DNA of 49,989 nt from an uncultured Lewinella sp. (GCA_937949535.1 CALEDI010000003.1:1-49989), one strand, 5' to 3'. Positions 31,824 through 41,474 are shown, numbered from the stretch's first letter. Numbers and translations: made by a program. The notes: generated by a model from the sequence alone, not told the origin.

Positions 31824-33206
31824 CTACATCTCTTCAAGCGCCAGAATATCCCCAACCTTGTCCTGTACGTTCACCACTTTACGGTATCCGCGAGATTTTA
31901 GCAAACTGGTAGCAATTGTAGACCGGTAACCGCTACCACAGTGGATGTAAACGGTAGTCTCTTGGTCAATTTCGTTCATTCGGGCATTGAATTCAGACAC
32001 TGGCAGGTTGATGGCCGTACGGAGGTGGCCGTTGGCAAACTCGGTTGGTTTGCGGGCGTCAATTACATTTTTTGCAGCGCCGAAGGCGAGCGCATCTCCG
32101 AAGGTATCGGCTTTGATGGTCGCGATGCTGTCTACCTCGCCGCCGTAGCTTTTCCAAGCTTCGAGGCCTCCGTCTAAGTACCCCAGCGTATTGTCGTAAC
32201 CAACACGGCTGAGGCGCTCAACGGCTTCGGCTTCCCTGCCCGCATCGGTAACGAGCAGGATGGGTTGGTCTAGGTTAGGAATCATCTCTCCGGCCCAAGG
32301 CGCGAAGCTACCGTCGAGGCCGATGAAGATACTGTTCGGGACGAAGCCCGCAACGAACGCTTCCTTGGCCCGAACGTCCAGAATTAATGGACGTTCGGCG
32401 TTGGCGACCTGTTCAAAATCAGCGGGAGCCAGCGCGACGTTTCCAGTTTTCATTACTTCGCCGAAAGATTCATAGCCTTGTTTGTTCATTCTGACGTTTT
32501 CGCCGAAGTAGGCGGGCGGCGGTAGGAGGCCATCGGTAACTTCCTTGACGAACTCCTCGCGCGTCATGTCTGCCCGCAGGGCGTAGTTGGTTGCTTTCTG
32601 GTTGCCGAGGGTGTCTTGGGTTTCTTGGCTCATTTTTTTGCCGCAGGCGGAGCCTGCGCCGTGGGCTGGGTAAACGATTACCTCGTCGGGCAAGACCATA
32701 ATCTTACGGCGGAGGCTTTCGTAGAGGAGGCCAGCGAGGTCTTCCGTTGTAAGGGCTCCTTGTTTCTGCGCTAAGTCTGGGCGGCCTACGTCACCAATAA
32801 AGAGCGTATCTCCGGAAAAGATCGCCTTCGGCGTTCCTTTTTCATCCAGCAGTAGATAGGTCGTACTCTCCAGTGTATGCCCAGGGGTGTGTAGGGCACG
32901 GATGGTGAGGGTTCCTACTTTAAATTCTTCGCCGTCGGTGGCTTCATGTTTCTCGTAGTTCGTCTTTGCGCCGGGCCCATAGACAATGGTTGCGCCGGTC
33001 TTTTGGGCCAGATCCAAATGCCCGCTCACGAAATCAGCGTGGAAGTGGGTCTCAAAAATATACTTGATGGTCGCGCCGTCTTTGGCCGCTCGTTTGAGGT
33101 AGGGCTCGGGGCTCCGTAAAGGGTCAATGATAGCGGCTTCTCCGCCGCACTCAATGTAATAGGCGCCTTGCGCTAGGCAGCCGGTATAAATTTGATCGAT
33201 AGTCAT
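31824..33206 (-). CDS. MBL-fold hydrolase with two rhodanese domains (persulfide-dioxygenase-like)
   Basis: 460 residues from the ATG at 33206 (MTIDQIYTGCLAQGAYYIE); upstream codons to 33272 would read through the promoter. The metallo-beta-lactamase motif THFHADFVSGH (about 57-67) matches the persulfide dioxygenase (ETHE1/Blh) and glyoxalase II group. Two rhodanese domains follow (about 265-345 and 365-460); the second has the active Cys in YIHCGSGYRS. The first shows no cysteine at its active loop. Such proteins oxidise glutathione- or protein-bound persulfides, coupling sulfide removal to sulfur transfer. It diverges from hemW; their -7 boxes are 61 bases apart. Confidence 0.85.
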   Translation of the reverse strand: MTIDQIYTGCLAQGAYYIECGGEAAIIDPLRSPEPYLKRAAKDGATIKYIFETHFHADFVSGHLDLAQKTGATIVYGPGAKTNYEKHEATDGEEFKVGTLTIRALHTPGHTLESTTYLLLDEKGTPKAIFSGDTLFIGDVGRPDLAQKQGALTTEDLAGLLYESLRRKIMVLPDEVIVYPAHGAGSACGKKMSQETQDTLGNQKATNYALRADMTREEFVKEVTDGLLPPPAYFGENVRMNKQGYESFGEVMKTGNVALAPADFEQVANAERPLILDVRAKEAFVAGFVPNSIFIGLDGSFAPWAGEMIPNLDQPILLVTDAGREAEAVERLSRVGYDNTLGYLDGGLEAWKSYGGEVDSIATIKADTFGDALAFGAAKNVIDARKPTEFANGHLRTAINLPVSEFNARMNEIDQETTVYIHCGSGYRSTIATSLLKSRGYRKVVNVQDKVGDILALEEM

Positions 33207-33210
33207 AAGG

Positions 33211-33218
33211 CGAAGGTA
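33211..33218 (-). promoter_or_regulatory. -7 box of the MBL-rhodanese gene
   Basis: TACCTTCG on the minus strand, then CCTT and ATG. It is the same layout as the TATCTTCG box of the flavoprotein gene at 9642. Very short leader. Confidence 0.45.
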
Positions 33219-33278
33219 CGGACATATGATCGTTTTGTCATGTGTTAGCAGGTGGCCTGCGTATACCCCCAATATCCG

Positions 33279-33285
33279 TACTTTG
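33279..33285 (+). promoter_or_regulatory. -7-like box of hemW
   Basis: TACTTTG followed by CGG, as upstream of the gene at 49909 and of DUF6807. It lies 37 bases before the ATG at 33323. One base short of TAnnTTTG. Confidence 0.4.
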
Positions 33286-33322
33286 CGGCGGCAGGCCCAA
33301 GCGGTGTGCGGCCAAACTAAAA

Positions 33323-34522
33323 ATGCTCTACCTCCACATTCCTTTTTGCAAACAAGCCTGCAGCTACTGCAACTTCCACTTCAGCACCAGCATGAAGACC
33401 CGGAAAGCAGTGCTGAATGGCATCTGCCGAGAGCTGGAATTGCGCAGGGCAGAACTTCCCCAAGGAAGGGTACCTTCGGTATACTTCGGCGGCGGAACAC
33501 CCTCGTTGCTAACAGCGACGGAGCTGGGACGGATATTTGATGTCCTTTATGCGCAGCAATACATCGCTCCCCCCGAGCAAACAGCTCCCAACTTGGCCCA
33601 GCCGGAGACCGGCTTACCCGAGATCACGCTAGAGGCGAACCCCGATGATTTAGACGAGGCCACCATCCAAACCCTTACCGCCTCTCCGGTCAATCGCCTC
33701 AGTATCGGGATTCAATCTTTCTTCGAGGAAGACCTTCGGTTCATGAACCGCGCCCACAACGCTACCGAAGCCCGCGCTGCTGTAGAAAAAGTAACCCGCG
33801 CCGGCTTCGCCGACGTCAGCATCGATCTCATATATGGCGGGCAAACCACCACCGATGAGATGTGGGCAGAGAACCTCCGCATCGCTACCGACCTCGGCGT
33901 TACCCACATCTCCGCCTACGCCCTCACCGTGGAACCCAAAACGGCTCTTGGCGTAAACGTAGCCAAAGGCAAGGTACCCGATACCGACGATGCTAAATTC
34001 AACCGCCACTTCAACATGCTGGTAGACCACCTGACCACCCACGGCTACCAACACTACGAAGTATCCAACTTTTGCTTACCAAAACACGAAAGCCGCCACA
34101 ACTCCGGCTATTGGAGCGGCCAAGCTTACCTCGGTATCGGGCCTGGGGCCCACGGCTTCGATGGTGTGCGGACAAGAAAATGGAACGTAGCCAACAACGC
34201 CAACTACGCCAAAGCCCTAGCAGAAATAACCTCCCCCGAAGACTACGCCGCCGCCAACAGCTTCCTCTACGAGACTGAAACCCTCACCGACGCAGACCGC
34301 TACAACGAATACATCATGACGGGCCTCCGCCGAGACGTCGGGGTCTCCGTTTCCGAACTGAAACGGTTGTTTGGGGAAGAGAAAGCCCGCTACTTCATGA
34401 AGAGCCAACAGGGAAACATTTCCGCTGGCTTATTTCACGATGTATCCGAAGGAATATACCGCCTGAGCAGGGCTGGAATTATGCGGGCCGATGGCGTTGG
34501 GGGAGACGGGTTTTGGGTGTAG
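33323..34522 (+). CDS. hemW: Radical SAM heme chaperone HemW
   Basis: 399 residues from the ATG at 33323 (MLYLHIPFCKQACSYCNFHF): the CxxxCxxC motif is Cys9, Cys13, Cys16. The start at 33242 would put 27 unlikely residues before it. FGGGTPSLL, LEANPDDL and the C-terminal HemN-like domain are all present. HemW carries heme to target proteins and uses a 4Fe-4S cluster; it was earlier annotated as oxygen-independent coproporphyrinogen oxidase. The CNFHF signature with only three Cys at the N-terminus fits HemW better than HemN. Confidence 0.92.
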   Translation: MLYLHIPFCKQACSYCNFHFSTSMKTRKAVLNGICRELELRRAELPQGRVPSVYFGGGTPSLLTATELGRIFDVLYAQQYIAPPEQTAPNLAQPETGLPEITLEANPDDLDEATIQTLTASPVNRLSIGIQSFFEEDLRFMNRAHNATEARAAVEKVTRAGFADVSIDLIYGGQTTTDEMWAENLRIATDLGVTHISAYALTVEPKTALGVNVAKGKVPDTDDAKFNRHFNMLVDHLTTHGYQHYEVSNFCLPKHESRHNSGYWSGQAYLGIGPGAHGFDGVRTRKWNVANNANYAKALAEITSPEDYAAANSFLYETETLTDADRYNEYIMTGLRRDVGVSVSELKRLFGEEKARYFMKSQQGNISAGLFHDVSEGIYRLSRAGIMRADGVGGDGFWV

Positions 34523-34549
34523 CCCAAGAACAACCCCATCCACACAAAT

Positions 34550-35464
34550 CTATTTCTTGCGGAGCCTACGCAGTACGGCCAAGTCTTTGAAAGCCGTTCG
34601 GGCCTCCTGAGCGGGGTAGCCGAAATACTCCTTGCCGCCCTCCAAGTCTTTAGACACGCCGCTCTTCGCGAGAATGATCGTGTGGTCTCCGATGGTTAGG
34701 TTTTGCGCAATCCCGACTTGGCCCTGAAAAATACACCAGTCTCCTACTTTGGTGTTGCCCGCAATCCCGACCTGGGCGGCAATGATACAGTGCGCTCCGA
34801 TTCGGCAGTCATGACCGATCTGAACCTGAGCATCTAGTTTGGTCCCTTGCCCGATGGTAGTGACCGACGATACGCCCCTTGCGATGGTGCAATTGGGGCC
34901 TACCTCCACGTCGCTTTTCAGCAATACACTACCCCCACTTCGCCACTGGACGAAGCCCTCGGCGGTCTTCTTGAAGTAAAAAGCCTCTTCGCCGATTACT
35001 GAGCCTGCCCCTACAACGACCTTGTCTTCCAACACGACGCCTTCCCCGATCACGGCGTTGGCGTTGATGCGGCAATTGGCCCCAATGATGGCTCCGGGGC
35101 CAACGATGGCGCCGGCCGCAATCCAGCTTCCTGCCCCAATGGTTGCGGTAGGGGAAACGTTGTGTGCCCACTGTTGCGCTGGCCGCTCCGCGAGGACCAG
35201 ACCGTTGTATGCCTTGAAGGGCGCGTCTACGATCAAGAGGGCCTTGCCCGGAGGGCAGGGGCGCAACTGGTCAATCAGGATGACCGAAGCAGCCGAAGAG
35301 AGGGCTACGTCGTAGTACTTATGGAAGTCCACAAACGTAAGGTCTCCCGTTTCTACGTGATGGATTTCGTTGATGCCCGTAACGACCAGTTCCCCGTTGC
35401 CAACGAGGGTAGCATTGAGTTGGGCAGCAAGTTGGGCGGCAGTGATTGGTTCGCGTAGGCGCAT
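34550..35464 (-). CDS. lpxD: UDP-3-O-acylglucosamine N-acyltransferase LpxD
   Basis: 304 residues. The N-terminal uridine-binding domain (MRLREPITAAQLAAQLNATL, LTFVDFHKYYDVALSS) is followed by left-handed beta-helix hexapeptide repeats (GAGSWIAAGAIVGPGAIIGA, IGHDCRIGAHCIIAAQVGIA). His in QIGHDCRIG is the likely catalytic residue. It acylates lipid A precursors in the third step of lipid A synthesis. It is about 35 residues shorter than the E. coli enzyme at the C-terminus, common in Bacteroidota. Convergent with hemW. Confidence 0.9.
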   Translation of the reverse strand: MRLREPITAAQLAAQLNATLVGNGELVVTGINEIHHVETGDLTFVDFHKYYDVALSSAASVILIDQLRPCPPGKALLIVDAPFKAYNGLVLAERPAQQWAHNVSPTATIGAGSWIAAGAIVGPGAIIGANCRINANAVIGEGVVLEDKVVVGAGSVIGEEAFYFKKTAEGFVQWRSGGSVLLKSDVEVGPNCTIARGVSSVTTIGQGTKLDAQVQIGHDCRIGAHCIIAAQVGIAGNTKVGDWCIFQGQVGIAQNLTIGDHTIILAKSGVSKDLEGGKEYFGYPAQEARTAFKDLAVLRRLRKK

Positions 35465-35526
35465 GGGGTGCTTTTTAGGGGCTTTTGAATATTTACAGTT
35501 TGCCTAAGGGCAGGGTCTTGTTGGCC

Positions 35527-36105
35527 TCAATCAGTGACTACGCCCTGTAGTTGAAATTTGTAGTAAGATACGCAGGCTCCGAAGACCCAGCCTTCTTTGC
35601 CGTTCTTGAGTTTTACCTTCACCCAAGGGGCGGTTGGGGCAATTTCGCCTAGGTCGATGGTGTAGAGCGAGTCGGTTACTTCCCCCGCAAAGGTCACCTC
35701 TTCGTAGAGGCCGAGGCGGGCGATCTTGCTGTTTCTTATACTGGGGCCGGTCCGGACGTTGAGGCCGTTGATGGTGGAGTAGAGCGGAGTTACCCGCTGC
35801 ACCACAATGTCTGCGGCAGGAACACGGACGATGCTGTCTCCGGGCAACGGTTGCGTGCGCGCGCGCTGCAAGGCGGCGTCTCGCGCTTCCTGCTCGGCGT
35901 TTATTTCGGCCCGTATTCTACGCTCTTGCTCGGCGCGGCGCATGGTGTCGATGTAGGTTTCGCGCGCTTCGCGCTCGGCAATCATAGCGTAGTCGCCGTC
36001 GTCGCGGCTACATTGCTGCATCGCCCAGATCAGGAAGATCAGGGTAAGCAACGACATGATGATGAAGGGCACGAGGCGGGCGTTGTTCGTTTTTTTTGTG
36101 GCCAT
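35527..36105 (-). CDS. Membrane-anchored SH3-domain protein
   Basis: 192 residues. One membrane helix (LVPFIIMSLLTLIFLIWAM, 11-29), then a charged coiled-coil (EREARETYIDTMRRAEQERRI region, 40-85), then a bacterial SH3 domain (INGLNVRTGPSIRNSKIARL, about 113-132, to WVFGACVSYY). SH3b domains bind cell wall peptides. The small size suggests a scaffold or wall-contact role; nothing else is readable. Its start codon is flanked by a K/N-rich beginning MATKKTNNARLV. Confidence 0.75.
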   Translation of the reverse strand: MATKKTNNARLVPFIIMSLLTLIFLIWAMQQCSRDDGDYAMIAEREARETYIDTMRRAEQERRIRAEINAEQEARDAALQRARTQPLPGDSIVRVPAADIVVQRVTPLYSTINGLNVRTGPSIRNSKIARLGLYEEVTFAGEVTDSLYTIDLGEIAPTAPWVKVKLKNGKEGWVFGACVSYYKFQLQGVVTD

Positions 36106-36305
36106 TGACTTTGTAGGGATGGGTTATGCTGGGCAAAGATAATGGTTGCGGCGGCAGGGCAACTAGGGTTCAGGGTTCAGCAACCAGGATTCAGACTGCC
36201 GCTGTTGCATTCTGTTCTCTGACTGCTGAACGCTGAATACTACAACCAAACGGTAGAAAGGCGAAAAACGGCAACCCGCTATGCTCGGCGTATTGGCCTC
36301 CCCAT

Positions 36306-36977
36306 TCACTTCCTCCCAAAATCTGCCGGAATCTCTCCCCAGCCCTTGGTGTTCCACTTATAAATTGGGTTGGTAACCTTATTGGCTTTCAACCACGCTT
36401 CGGCCCGGTCGATGTATTCGAAGAGTTCTTCGGTTTTTTTCCCGCGCGCTAGGGTTGTTTTGCATTTTGCTTTTTTTACCCAACCGATGGCGATTTGGGA
36501 GTCGCTGTAGATCGGCAGTTCCAGCATGTCTTGTCCTTTCAGGAAAGCAAGGGCGTGGACGAGGGCGAGAAACTCGCCGATGTTGTTCGTCCCGAGCGGG
36601 AAAGCACGGTGGAAGAGCTGTTTTTTACCACTGGTCGTTACGCCCTGGTATTCCATTTTTCCGGGATTTCCGGAGCAAGCCGCATCAACGCTGATGCTTT
36701 GGCTGATGATGCTGGGCGTAGACGGCGCATTGCCTCGGCGGGGTGTTTTGGGGCGCGAACGCAGGTGCGAAGATGGGTTTTTGATGCCCGCCGCTGCCGA
36801 CTTGATGTAGTTGTTGAAGCTGTTGGCGTAGGCCGCTTCGGCTTGGGCGCGGGAGGGGAAAGATTTGTACTTCGCCCCTTTATAGCCATCAATTTGGCTC
36901 TTGGCCTTCCCCCATTCTGTGTACACGCCGGGCTCATGCCCAACCCAGACGACGTAGAACTTTTTTGCTTTTGCCAT
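36306..36977 (-). CDS. Ribonuclease HI with N-terminal hybrid-binding domain
   Basis: 223 residues. The viroplasmin-like RNA-DNA hybrid-binding domain (FYVVWVGHEPGVYTEWGKA with SFPSRAQAEAAYA) occupies 1-52; the RNase H fold begins near SISVDAACSGNPG (first Asp), with NNIGEFLALVHAL (Glu) and LPIYSDSQIAIGWV (Asp). It cleaves the RNA of RNA-DNA hybrids. The linker (about 65-85) is encoded by a 17-bp motif copy (36752-36768), in yet another reading frame (HLRSRP). Upstream is a giant hairpin. Confidence 0.88.
   Translation of the reverse strand: MAKAKKFYVVWVGHEPGVYTEWGKAKSQIDGYKGAKYKSFPSRAQAEAAYANSFNNYIKSAAAGIKNPSSHLRSRPKTPRRGNAPSTPSIISQSISVDAACSGNPGKMEYQGVTTSGKKQLFHRAFPLGTNNIGEFLALVHALAFLKGQDMLELPIYSDSQIAIGWVKKAKCKTTLARGKKTEELFEYIDRAEAWLKANKVTNPIYKWNTKGWGEIPADFGRK
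36752..36768 (-). repeat. 17-bp motif with altered centre (TT), inside a CDS
   Basis: GCACCTGCGTTCGCGCC on the minus strand in the RNase HI linker, read H-L-R-S-R-P. Confidence 0.65.
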
Positions 36978-36988
36978 AATGTAAAGGA

Positions 36989-37065
36989 CGGTTTTCTCTT
37001 TGAATTTTCCGGCAGGCGAAGCGACTAAGTCGCTTCGCCTGTCGGAAAATTCAAAGAGAAAACCG
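36989..37065. other. Very long hairpin between RNase HI and aconitase genes
   Basis: Arms 36989-37026 and 37028-37065 are reverse complements over 38 bp with one G-T pair. Both genes point away from it, so it is not needed as a terminator for either. A similar, shorter hairpin is upstream of recA. Confidence 0.75.
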
Positions 37066-37095
37066 CTCTTCCCTCACAAAATGGACTAATCTTGA

Positions 37096-37103
37096 TACAT
37101 TTG
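37096..37103 (+). promoter_or_regulatory. Candidate -7 box upstream of aconitase
   Basis: TACATTTG, exact TAnnTTTG, about 200 bases before the ATG. No -33 TTG is clear. TAACCTTC at 37183-37190 is a nearer candidate and is followed by a 17-bp motif copy. Confidence 0.35.
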
Positions 37104-37194
37104 TCGACTTTTCCCCAACTAAACTGTTAGGGTTAAGAGTTGGCGCAAGCAAAGGGTGCTTTTAGGAAGAGATCGCTTCTCTTTAACCTTCATT

Positions 37195-37211
37195 GCACCT
37201 GCGATCGCGCC
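37195..37211 (+). repeat. 17-bp motif with altered centre (AT)
   Basis: GCACCTGCGATCGCGCC, in the aconitase leader. The centre is GCGATCGC. Confidence 0.65.
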
Positions 37212-37299
37212 TTCTTATAAAGAAACATGTGGTCCTTGATGAGGCATTGCCGGAACTCAGGACTGCGCCCAAATTATTACGCATAACGAAACGCACATC

Positions 37300-39579
37300 A
37301 TGGCATTTGACATCGATCTGATTAAGAAGGTTTACGCTGACCTTCCCGGCAAAGTTGCCGCAGCCCGCAAAACGCTGGGGCGCCCGCTCACCCTGTCGGA
37401 AAAAATACTTTACAGCCACCTACACGCAGAAAGCCCGCTAGACAGCTACAAGCGCGGAAAAGATTATGTAATGTTTGCGCCAGACCGCGTAGCGATGCAA
37501 GATGCTACCGCCCAGATGGCCCTGCTCCAGTTCATGATGGCGGGCCGCGACAAAGTCGCCGTGCCTTCCACCGTTCACTGTGACCACTTGATCCAAGCCA
37601 AAATTGGGGCAGATACGGACCTTCAGCACGCGATCAATACCAGCAACGAGGTCTTCAACTTCTTGGAGTCAGTTTCCGACAAATACGGCATCGGCTTCTG
37701 GAAGCCCGGCGCAGGTATCATTCACCAGGTTGTACTGGAAAACTACGCCTTCCCCGGCGGCATGATGATCGGTACGGATAGCCACACGGTAAACGCCGGC
37801 GGCCTCGGTATGGTCGCTATTGGTGTTGGTGGCGCAGACGCCGTCGACGTGATGGCCGGTATGGCTTGGGAGCTCAAGAACCCAAAACTGATCGGTGTAA
37901 AACTGACCGGAAAACTATCTGGTTGGTCTGCTCCGAAGGACGTAATCCTGAAAGTAGCCGACATCCTGACCGTGAAAGGCGGAACGGGAGCCATCGTTGA
38001 ATACTTCGGCGAAGGCGCTAAAAGCATGAGCTGTACGGGCAAAGGCACCATCTGTAATATGGGCGCCGAGATCGGGGCAACCACCTCTACCTTCGGTTAC
38101 GATGACAGCATGGACCGCTACCTACGGGCAACCGGCCGCGCAGACGTTGCTGATGCCGCAAAGGAAGTAGCAGAGCACCTCACCGCCGACGCGGCGTGCT
38201 ATGCCGAGCCAGAAAAATACTTCGACCAAGTTATCGAGATCAACCTCTCGGAGTTGAAGCCACTGATCAACGGGCCTTTCACGCCAGACCTTTCTACTGC
38301 TGTTGGCTCCGAAATGACGGAAAAAGCAACAACCAACGGTTGGCCACTCGACGTAGAGTGGGGCCTCATCGGGTCTTGTACCAACTCCAGCTACGAAGAT
38401 TTGTCTCGGGCTGCTTCCATCGCGCGCCAAGCTGTCGATAAAGGACTGACGACCAAAGCAGAGTTTGGCATCAACCCCGGCTCCGAGCAGGTTCGTTTCA
38501 CGACGGAGCGCGACGGCATCATCAAGACCTTCGAAGACCTCAACGCCAAGATCTTCACCAACGCATGTGGGCCGTGTATCGGCCAGTGGGCGCGTTACAA
38601 CGACCCCATCAATGCGCCGAAGAACAGCATCATCCACTCCTTCAACCGCAACTTCTCTAAGCGTGCCGACGGCAACCCGAACACCCACGCTTTCGTAGCT
38701 TCTCCGGAGATGGTAGCCGCTATCGCAATTGCCGGTCGTCTGGATTTCAACCCGATGACCGACACCCTCACCAACGACAAAGGCGAAGAAGTGATGCTCG
38801 ATGAGCCAACCGGCTTCGAGCTCCCACCCAACGGTTTCGACGTGAAAGACCGTGGCTTCAACCCGCCGGCAGAAGACGGCAGCGGAGTAGTAGTAACCGT
38901 TGAGCCAACATCTGATCGTTTGCAGTTGCTCACACCGTTCACCCCGATCACGAAAGACGACTTGACCGATATGCGCGTCCTCATCAAGGTGAAGGGCAAG
39001 TGTACAACAGACCACATCTCTATGGCTGGCCCTTGGTTGAAGTACCGTGGCCACCTCGAAAACATTTCTGAGAACTGTTACACGGGCGCCATCAACTTCT
39101 TCAACGAGAAGCCGAACAAGGTCCTCAACTTCGTCAACAACGATTACGTAGCCGTACCAGACTCCGCGAAAGCTTACCAAGCCAAAGGCATCGGCACGGT
39201 AGTATTCGGTGAGGAAAACCTTGGTGAAGGTTCTTCTCGCGAGCACGCTGCAATGGAGCCTCGCTTCTTGGGCGTAAACGCGGTGATCGTGAAGTCATTC
39301 GCGCGTATCCACGAAACGAACCTGAAGAAGCAAGGCATGTTGGCCCTCACTTTCGTAGACAAAGCCGACTACGATAAAGTGCGCCAAGACGACATCGTTA
39401 CCATCAAGGACTTCGACCAAATGGCACCGGGTAAAACCCTGACCATCAAGTTGGACCACCACGACGGCACCAACGATGAGTTCGAGGTAGCCCACACCTA
39501 CAACGCTGCCCAGATCGACTGGGTCCGCGCTGGTTCTGCCCTGAACAAGATTCGGGAGGATGTGGCTGCTGGGAAATAG
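37300..39579 (+). CDS. Aconitate hydratase
   Basis: 759 residues. The three 4Fe-4S cysteines are in [10 protein letters not shown] (one) and [10 protein letters not shown] (two). The swivel domain ends the protein ([20 protein letters not shown]). It interconverts citrate and isocitrate in the TCA cycle. By length and by motifs it is the mitochondrial-type aconitase. It stands alone; a terminator follows at 39651-39690. Confidence 0.95.
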   Translation: MAFDIDLIKKVYADLPGKVAAARKTLGRPLTLSEKILYSHLHAESPLDSYKRGKDYVMFAPDRVAMQDATAQMALLQFMMAGRDKVAVPSTVHCDHLIQAKIGADTDLQHAINTSNEVFNFLESVSDKYGIGFWKPGAGIIHQVVLENYAFPGGMMIGTDSHTVNAGGLGMVAIGVGGADAVDVMAGMAWELKNPKLIGVKLTGKLSGWSAPKDVILKVADILTVKGGTGAIVEYFGEGAKSMSCTGKGTICNMGAEIGATTSTFGYDDSMDRYLRATGRADVADAAKEVAEHLTADAACYAEPEKYFDQVIEINLSELKPLINGPFTPDLSTAVGSEMTEKATTNGWPLDVEWGLIGSCTNSSYEDLSRAASIARQAVDKGLTTKAEFGINPGSEQVRFTTERDGIIKTFEDLNAKIFTNACGPCIGQWARYNDPINAPKNSIIHSFNRNFSKRADGNPNTHAFVASPEMVAAIAIAGRLDFNPMTDTLTNDKGEEVMLDEPTGFELPPNGFDVKDRGFNPPAEDGSGVVVTVEPTSDRLQLLTPFTPITKDDLTDMRVLIKVKGKCTTDHISMAGPWLKYRGHLENISENCYTGAINFFNEKPNKVLNFVNNDYVAVPDSAKAYQAKGIGTVVFGEENLGEGSSREHAAMEPRFLGVNAVIVKSFARIHETNLKKQGMLALTFVDKADYDKVRQDDIVTIKDFDQMAPGKTLTIKLDHHDGTNDEFEVAHTYNAAQIDWVRAGSALNKIREDVAAGK

Positions 39580-39591
39580 TTACACAGTCTG

Positions 39592-39650
39592 CTAATCAGA
39601 TAGTCAAATAGCCGTTCGTAACTGTTTGACTATATGACTGCTTGACTTTG
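39592..39650. repeat. GTCAGATAGTCAAG-type phrases before a terminator
   Basis: ATCAGATAGTCAAATAG and TGTTTGACTATATGACTGCTTGAC; ATAGTCAAA pairs with TTTGACTAT. The arrangement, including the terminator behind it, is repeated at 41242-41338. Confidence 0.55.
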
Positions 39651-39690
39651 AAAACCCGCTTCTGAGCTTCGGCTTGGGAGCGGTTTTTTT
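39651..39690 (+). terminator. Terminator after aconitase
   Basis: AAAACCCGCTTCTGAGC is partly paired with GCTTGGGAGCGGTTTTTTT and ends in a T-run. Confidence 0.65.
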
Positions 39691-39790
39691 ATGTCTTTTC
39701 ACGACTACTTGGAGGTGAAATCAACTGCCCAACAAGAAATAGAACGATAAGCTGAAGCAGCAACTTCTCATCAAGCAACGTTCTTGAAGT

Positions 39791-40462
39791 ATGTACCGAC
39801 AAATCCTTTTCTTCGTTTCTGTTTGTTTGCTATTTACCAATTTCTCGTGCCCAGAGGAGTGTGAAAGCCTATTCTTTGGTGGAAACGCTGGTGCTACGTT
39901 GGCCATAGAACTTTCCGACGCTACGGAGATTCATGCCGTGAACGATGTTTTAGAGCTAAACGCTCAGTTCTCCGCCATCATTGATGCTCCCGGAGGGCAG
40001 ACCTACCAAATCAGTGAAAACGGCGGGCTGATCATTGCCGAAGTGTATCGGATCAACCCGGATACATTTCTTCTGGAGCCTGCACTGGATGCTTTTACGG
40101 TAGAAATTCAAGCGGGGGAGCTACTTCCTACCCCTGTAGAAGACAACCTCAACGGGGTTGTACGTACGCAGTACCGCTGCCCCGATCAAAGCTGCTCCTT
40201 TCGTCAGTCTTTTCGCGTCCTTACTCCGGGGTCTTACGTCATTCGTGTATCTGGCGGGCCGATAGATGAAATTCAGGCAAGCTTTAATTACTGCGAATCC
40301 CCTAATCTATCGGTCACTACCTTAGCTGGCGGAGGAAATTTAGGACCAGCTAGTACAGAGACTTTCTTTGAGACACCTTACGGCAGGGGCTTCGGGCCTT
40401 TCTTCAATTCGTGGATCCCCATGGAGGGCGCCCCTAATGCCTATTTTTTCACCGTAGAATAA
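39791..40462 (+). CDS. Hypothetical lipoprotein
   Basis: 223 residues. The signal peptide MYRQILFFVSVCLLFTNFSC ends in a lipobox-like NFSC (Cys20), then a strand-rich body. Cys residues (about 24, 136, 141, 165) could make disulfides. No family recognised. The next gene begins 6 bases after its stop, so the two form an operon; both look like surface proteins of a type found only in related Bacteroidota. Confidence 0.6.
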   Translation: MYRQILFFVSVCLLFTNFSCPEECESLFFGGNAGATLAIELSDATEIHAVNDVLELNAQFSAIIDAPGGQTYQISENGGLIIAEVYRINPDTFLLEPALDAFTVEIQAGELLPTPVEDNLNGVVRTQYRCPDQSCSFRQSFRVLTPGSYVIRVSGGPIDEIQASFNYCESPNLSVTTLAGGGNLGPASTETFFETPYGRGFGPFFNSWIPMEGAPNAYFFTVE

Positions 40463-40468
40463 ACAGCA

Positions 40469-41251
40469 ATGAGAGCATTTTATCTGGTAAGCTGTTTGTT
40501 GATCGCCTGTGTATTGAGCGGGCAGTCTGACCGTGGAGAATACCGTTCTACCATTTGGGCCGCAGAAGTAACGGCTGGAAGCAATGTTGCGTTGGGCTAC
40601 AAGCCCCTACTGAGCCGAATTACGGTGAGCGGCCGTACGCCGTTACCCAGCTGGCGGGCTGGCGTCTGGGCAACCATGGCCGGGCGGCAAAGCAGAAGTG
40701 TATTGCTGTTTGGGTTGGATGTTTTTCGGGATGAGACCGATTTGCTCGACTATCGCCAGGCCTCTCGATCTCTTTTAAACCTCTTCGAAACGGTAGACGG
40801 TGCCGAAACCCGCGTCCGGGAAGGAACCTTAGCGGTTCGCGAAACTCATCTACGAGTAATAATCGCGCACCGAATCACCATTAGAAAGTTTGACGTCCAG
40901 TACGGTTTATCTGTTTCTGGCCGTGTTGGTGGTGAGCAGACGTACGATTTCCAGCAAACTACCACCTCTTGGCTGGACCCAGCAACTGGTGGGCATATTG
41001 TATTTGCAGAGCCGCTGGTCAGCAACGGCAGCCTAACCTTCTCTGAAAATCAGCTGGCTAAGAACACTTACCTCGGTTTATCATTGGGCGGCGGCTACTC
41101 CATCAGGCCACGGCTGGGGGTACGCATAGAGTGGGAGCTGGGGGTTCACCTACGCAACGGTGCTTTAATCAGTAACCGATATAAACAGTCTCATCAGCGG
41201 CTAGGCCTATTCTTGAGCTATAGGCTCTTCGGTGAGTCTGAAGTCAGATAG
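40469..41251 (+). CDS. Hypothetical exported protein, probable beta-barrel
   Basis: 260 residues with signal peptide MRAFYLVSCLLIACVLSGQ. The rest alternates hydrophobic and polar residues in short strands and ends with LGLFLSYRLFGESEVR; this resembles an outer-membrane beta-barrel, though barrel proteins usually end in an aromatic residue. No family recognised. Downstream of a lipoprotein gene (39791), so the two could form a small outer-membrane unit. Confidence 0.55.
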   Translation: MRAFYLVSCLLIACVLSGQSDRGEYRSTIWAAEVTAGSNVALGYKPLLSRITVSGRTPLPSWRAGVWATMAGRQSRSVLLFGLDVFRDETDLLDYRQASRSLLNLFETVDGAETRVREGTLAVRETHLRVIIAHRITIRKFDVQYGLSVSGRVGGEQTYDFQQTTTSWLDPATGGHIVFAEPLVSNGSLTFSENQLAKNTYLGLSLGGGYSIRPRLGVRIEWELGVHLRNGALISNRYKQSHQRLGLFLSYRLFGESEVR

Positions 41252-41267
41252 TCAAGCAGTCAGATAG
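41242..41267. repeat. GTCAGATAGTCAAG-type phrase
   Basis: AGTCAGATAGTCAAGCAGTC then AGATAG, overlapping the end of the 40469 gene by 10 bases. Confidence 0.55.
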
Positions 41268-41298
41268 TATCTCATGGCTGTTTGACGATATGACTTTA

Positions 41299-41338
41299 AA
41301 AACCCGCTTCTGAGCTGAAACTCAGAAGCGGTTTTTTT
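41299..41338 (+). terminator. Terminator after the exported-protein pair
   Basis: CCGCTTCTGAG (41304-41314) pairs perfectly with CTCAGAAGCGG (41321-41331), then TTTTTTTA. Confidence 0.8.
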
Positions 41339-41474
41339 ATGCCATCAATAGATTCTTCTTTGTTAAGGGTGTATTCTGTGCAACATCAAAACAAATTGGT
41401 GGCATTTTGCGACAACTTTTGTCTCAAAATAGGGGTTAATATGGTATAATCTATCCACGTACTGCTTTATCTGA

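Noticed and set aside
38122-39246. 374-codon frame antisense to aconitase
   Set aside because: It lies wholly within the aconitase gene and mirrors its codon pattern; antisense open frames are common in GC-rich coding DNA.
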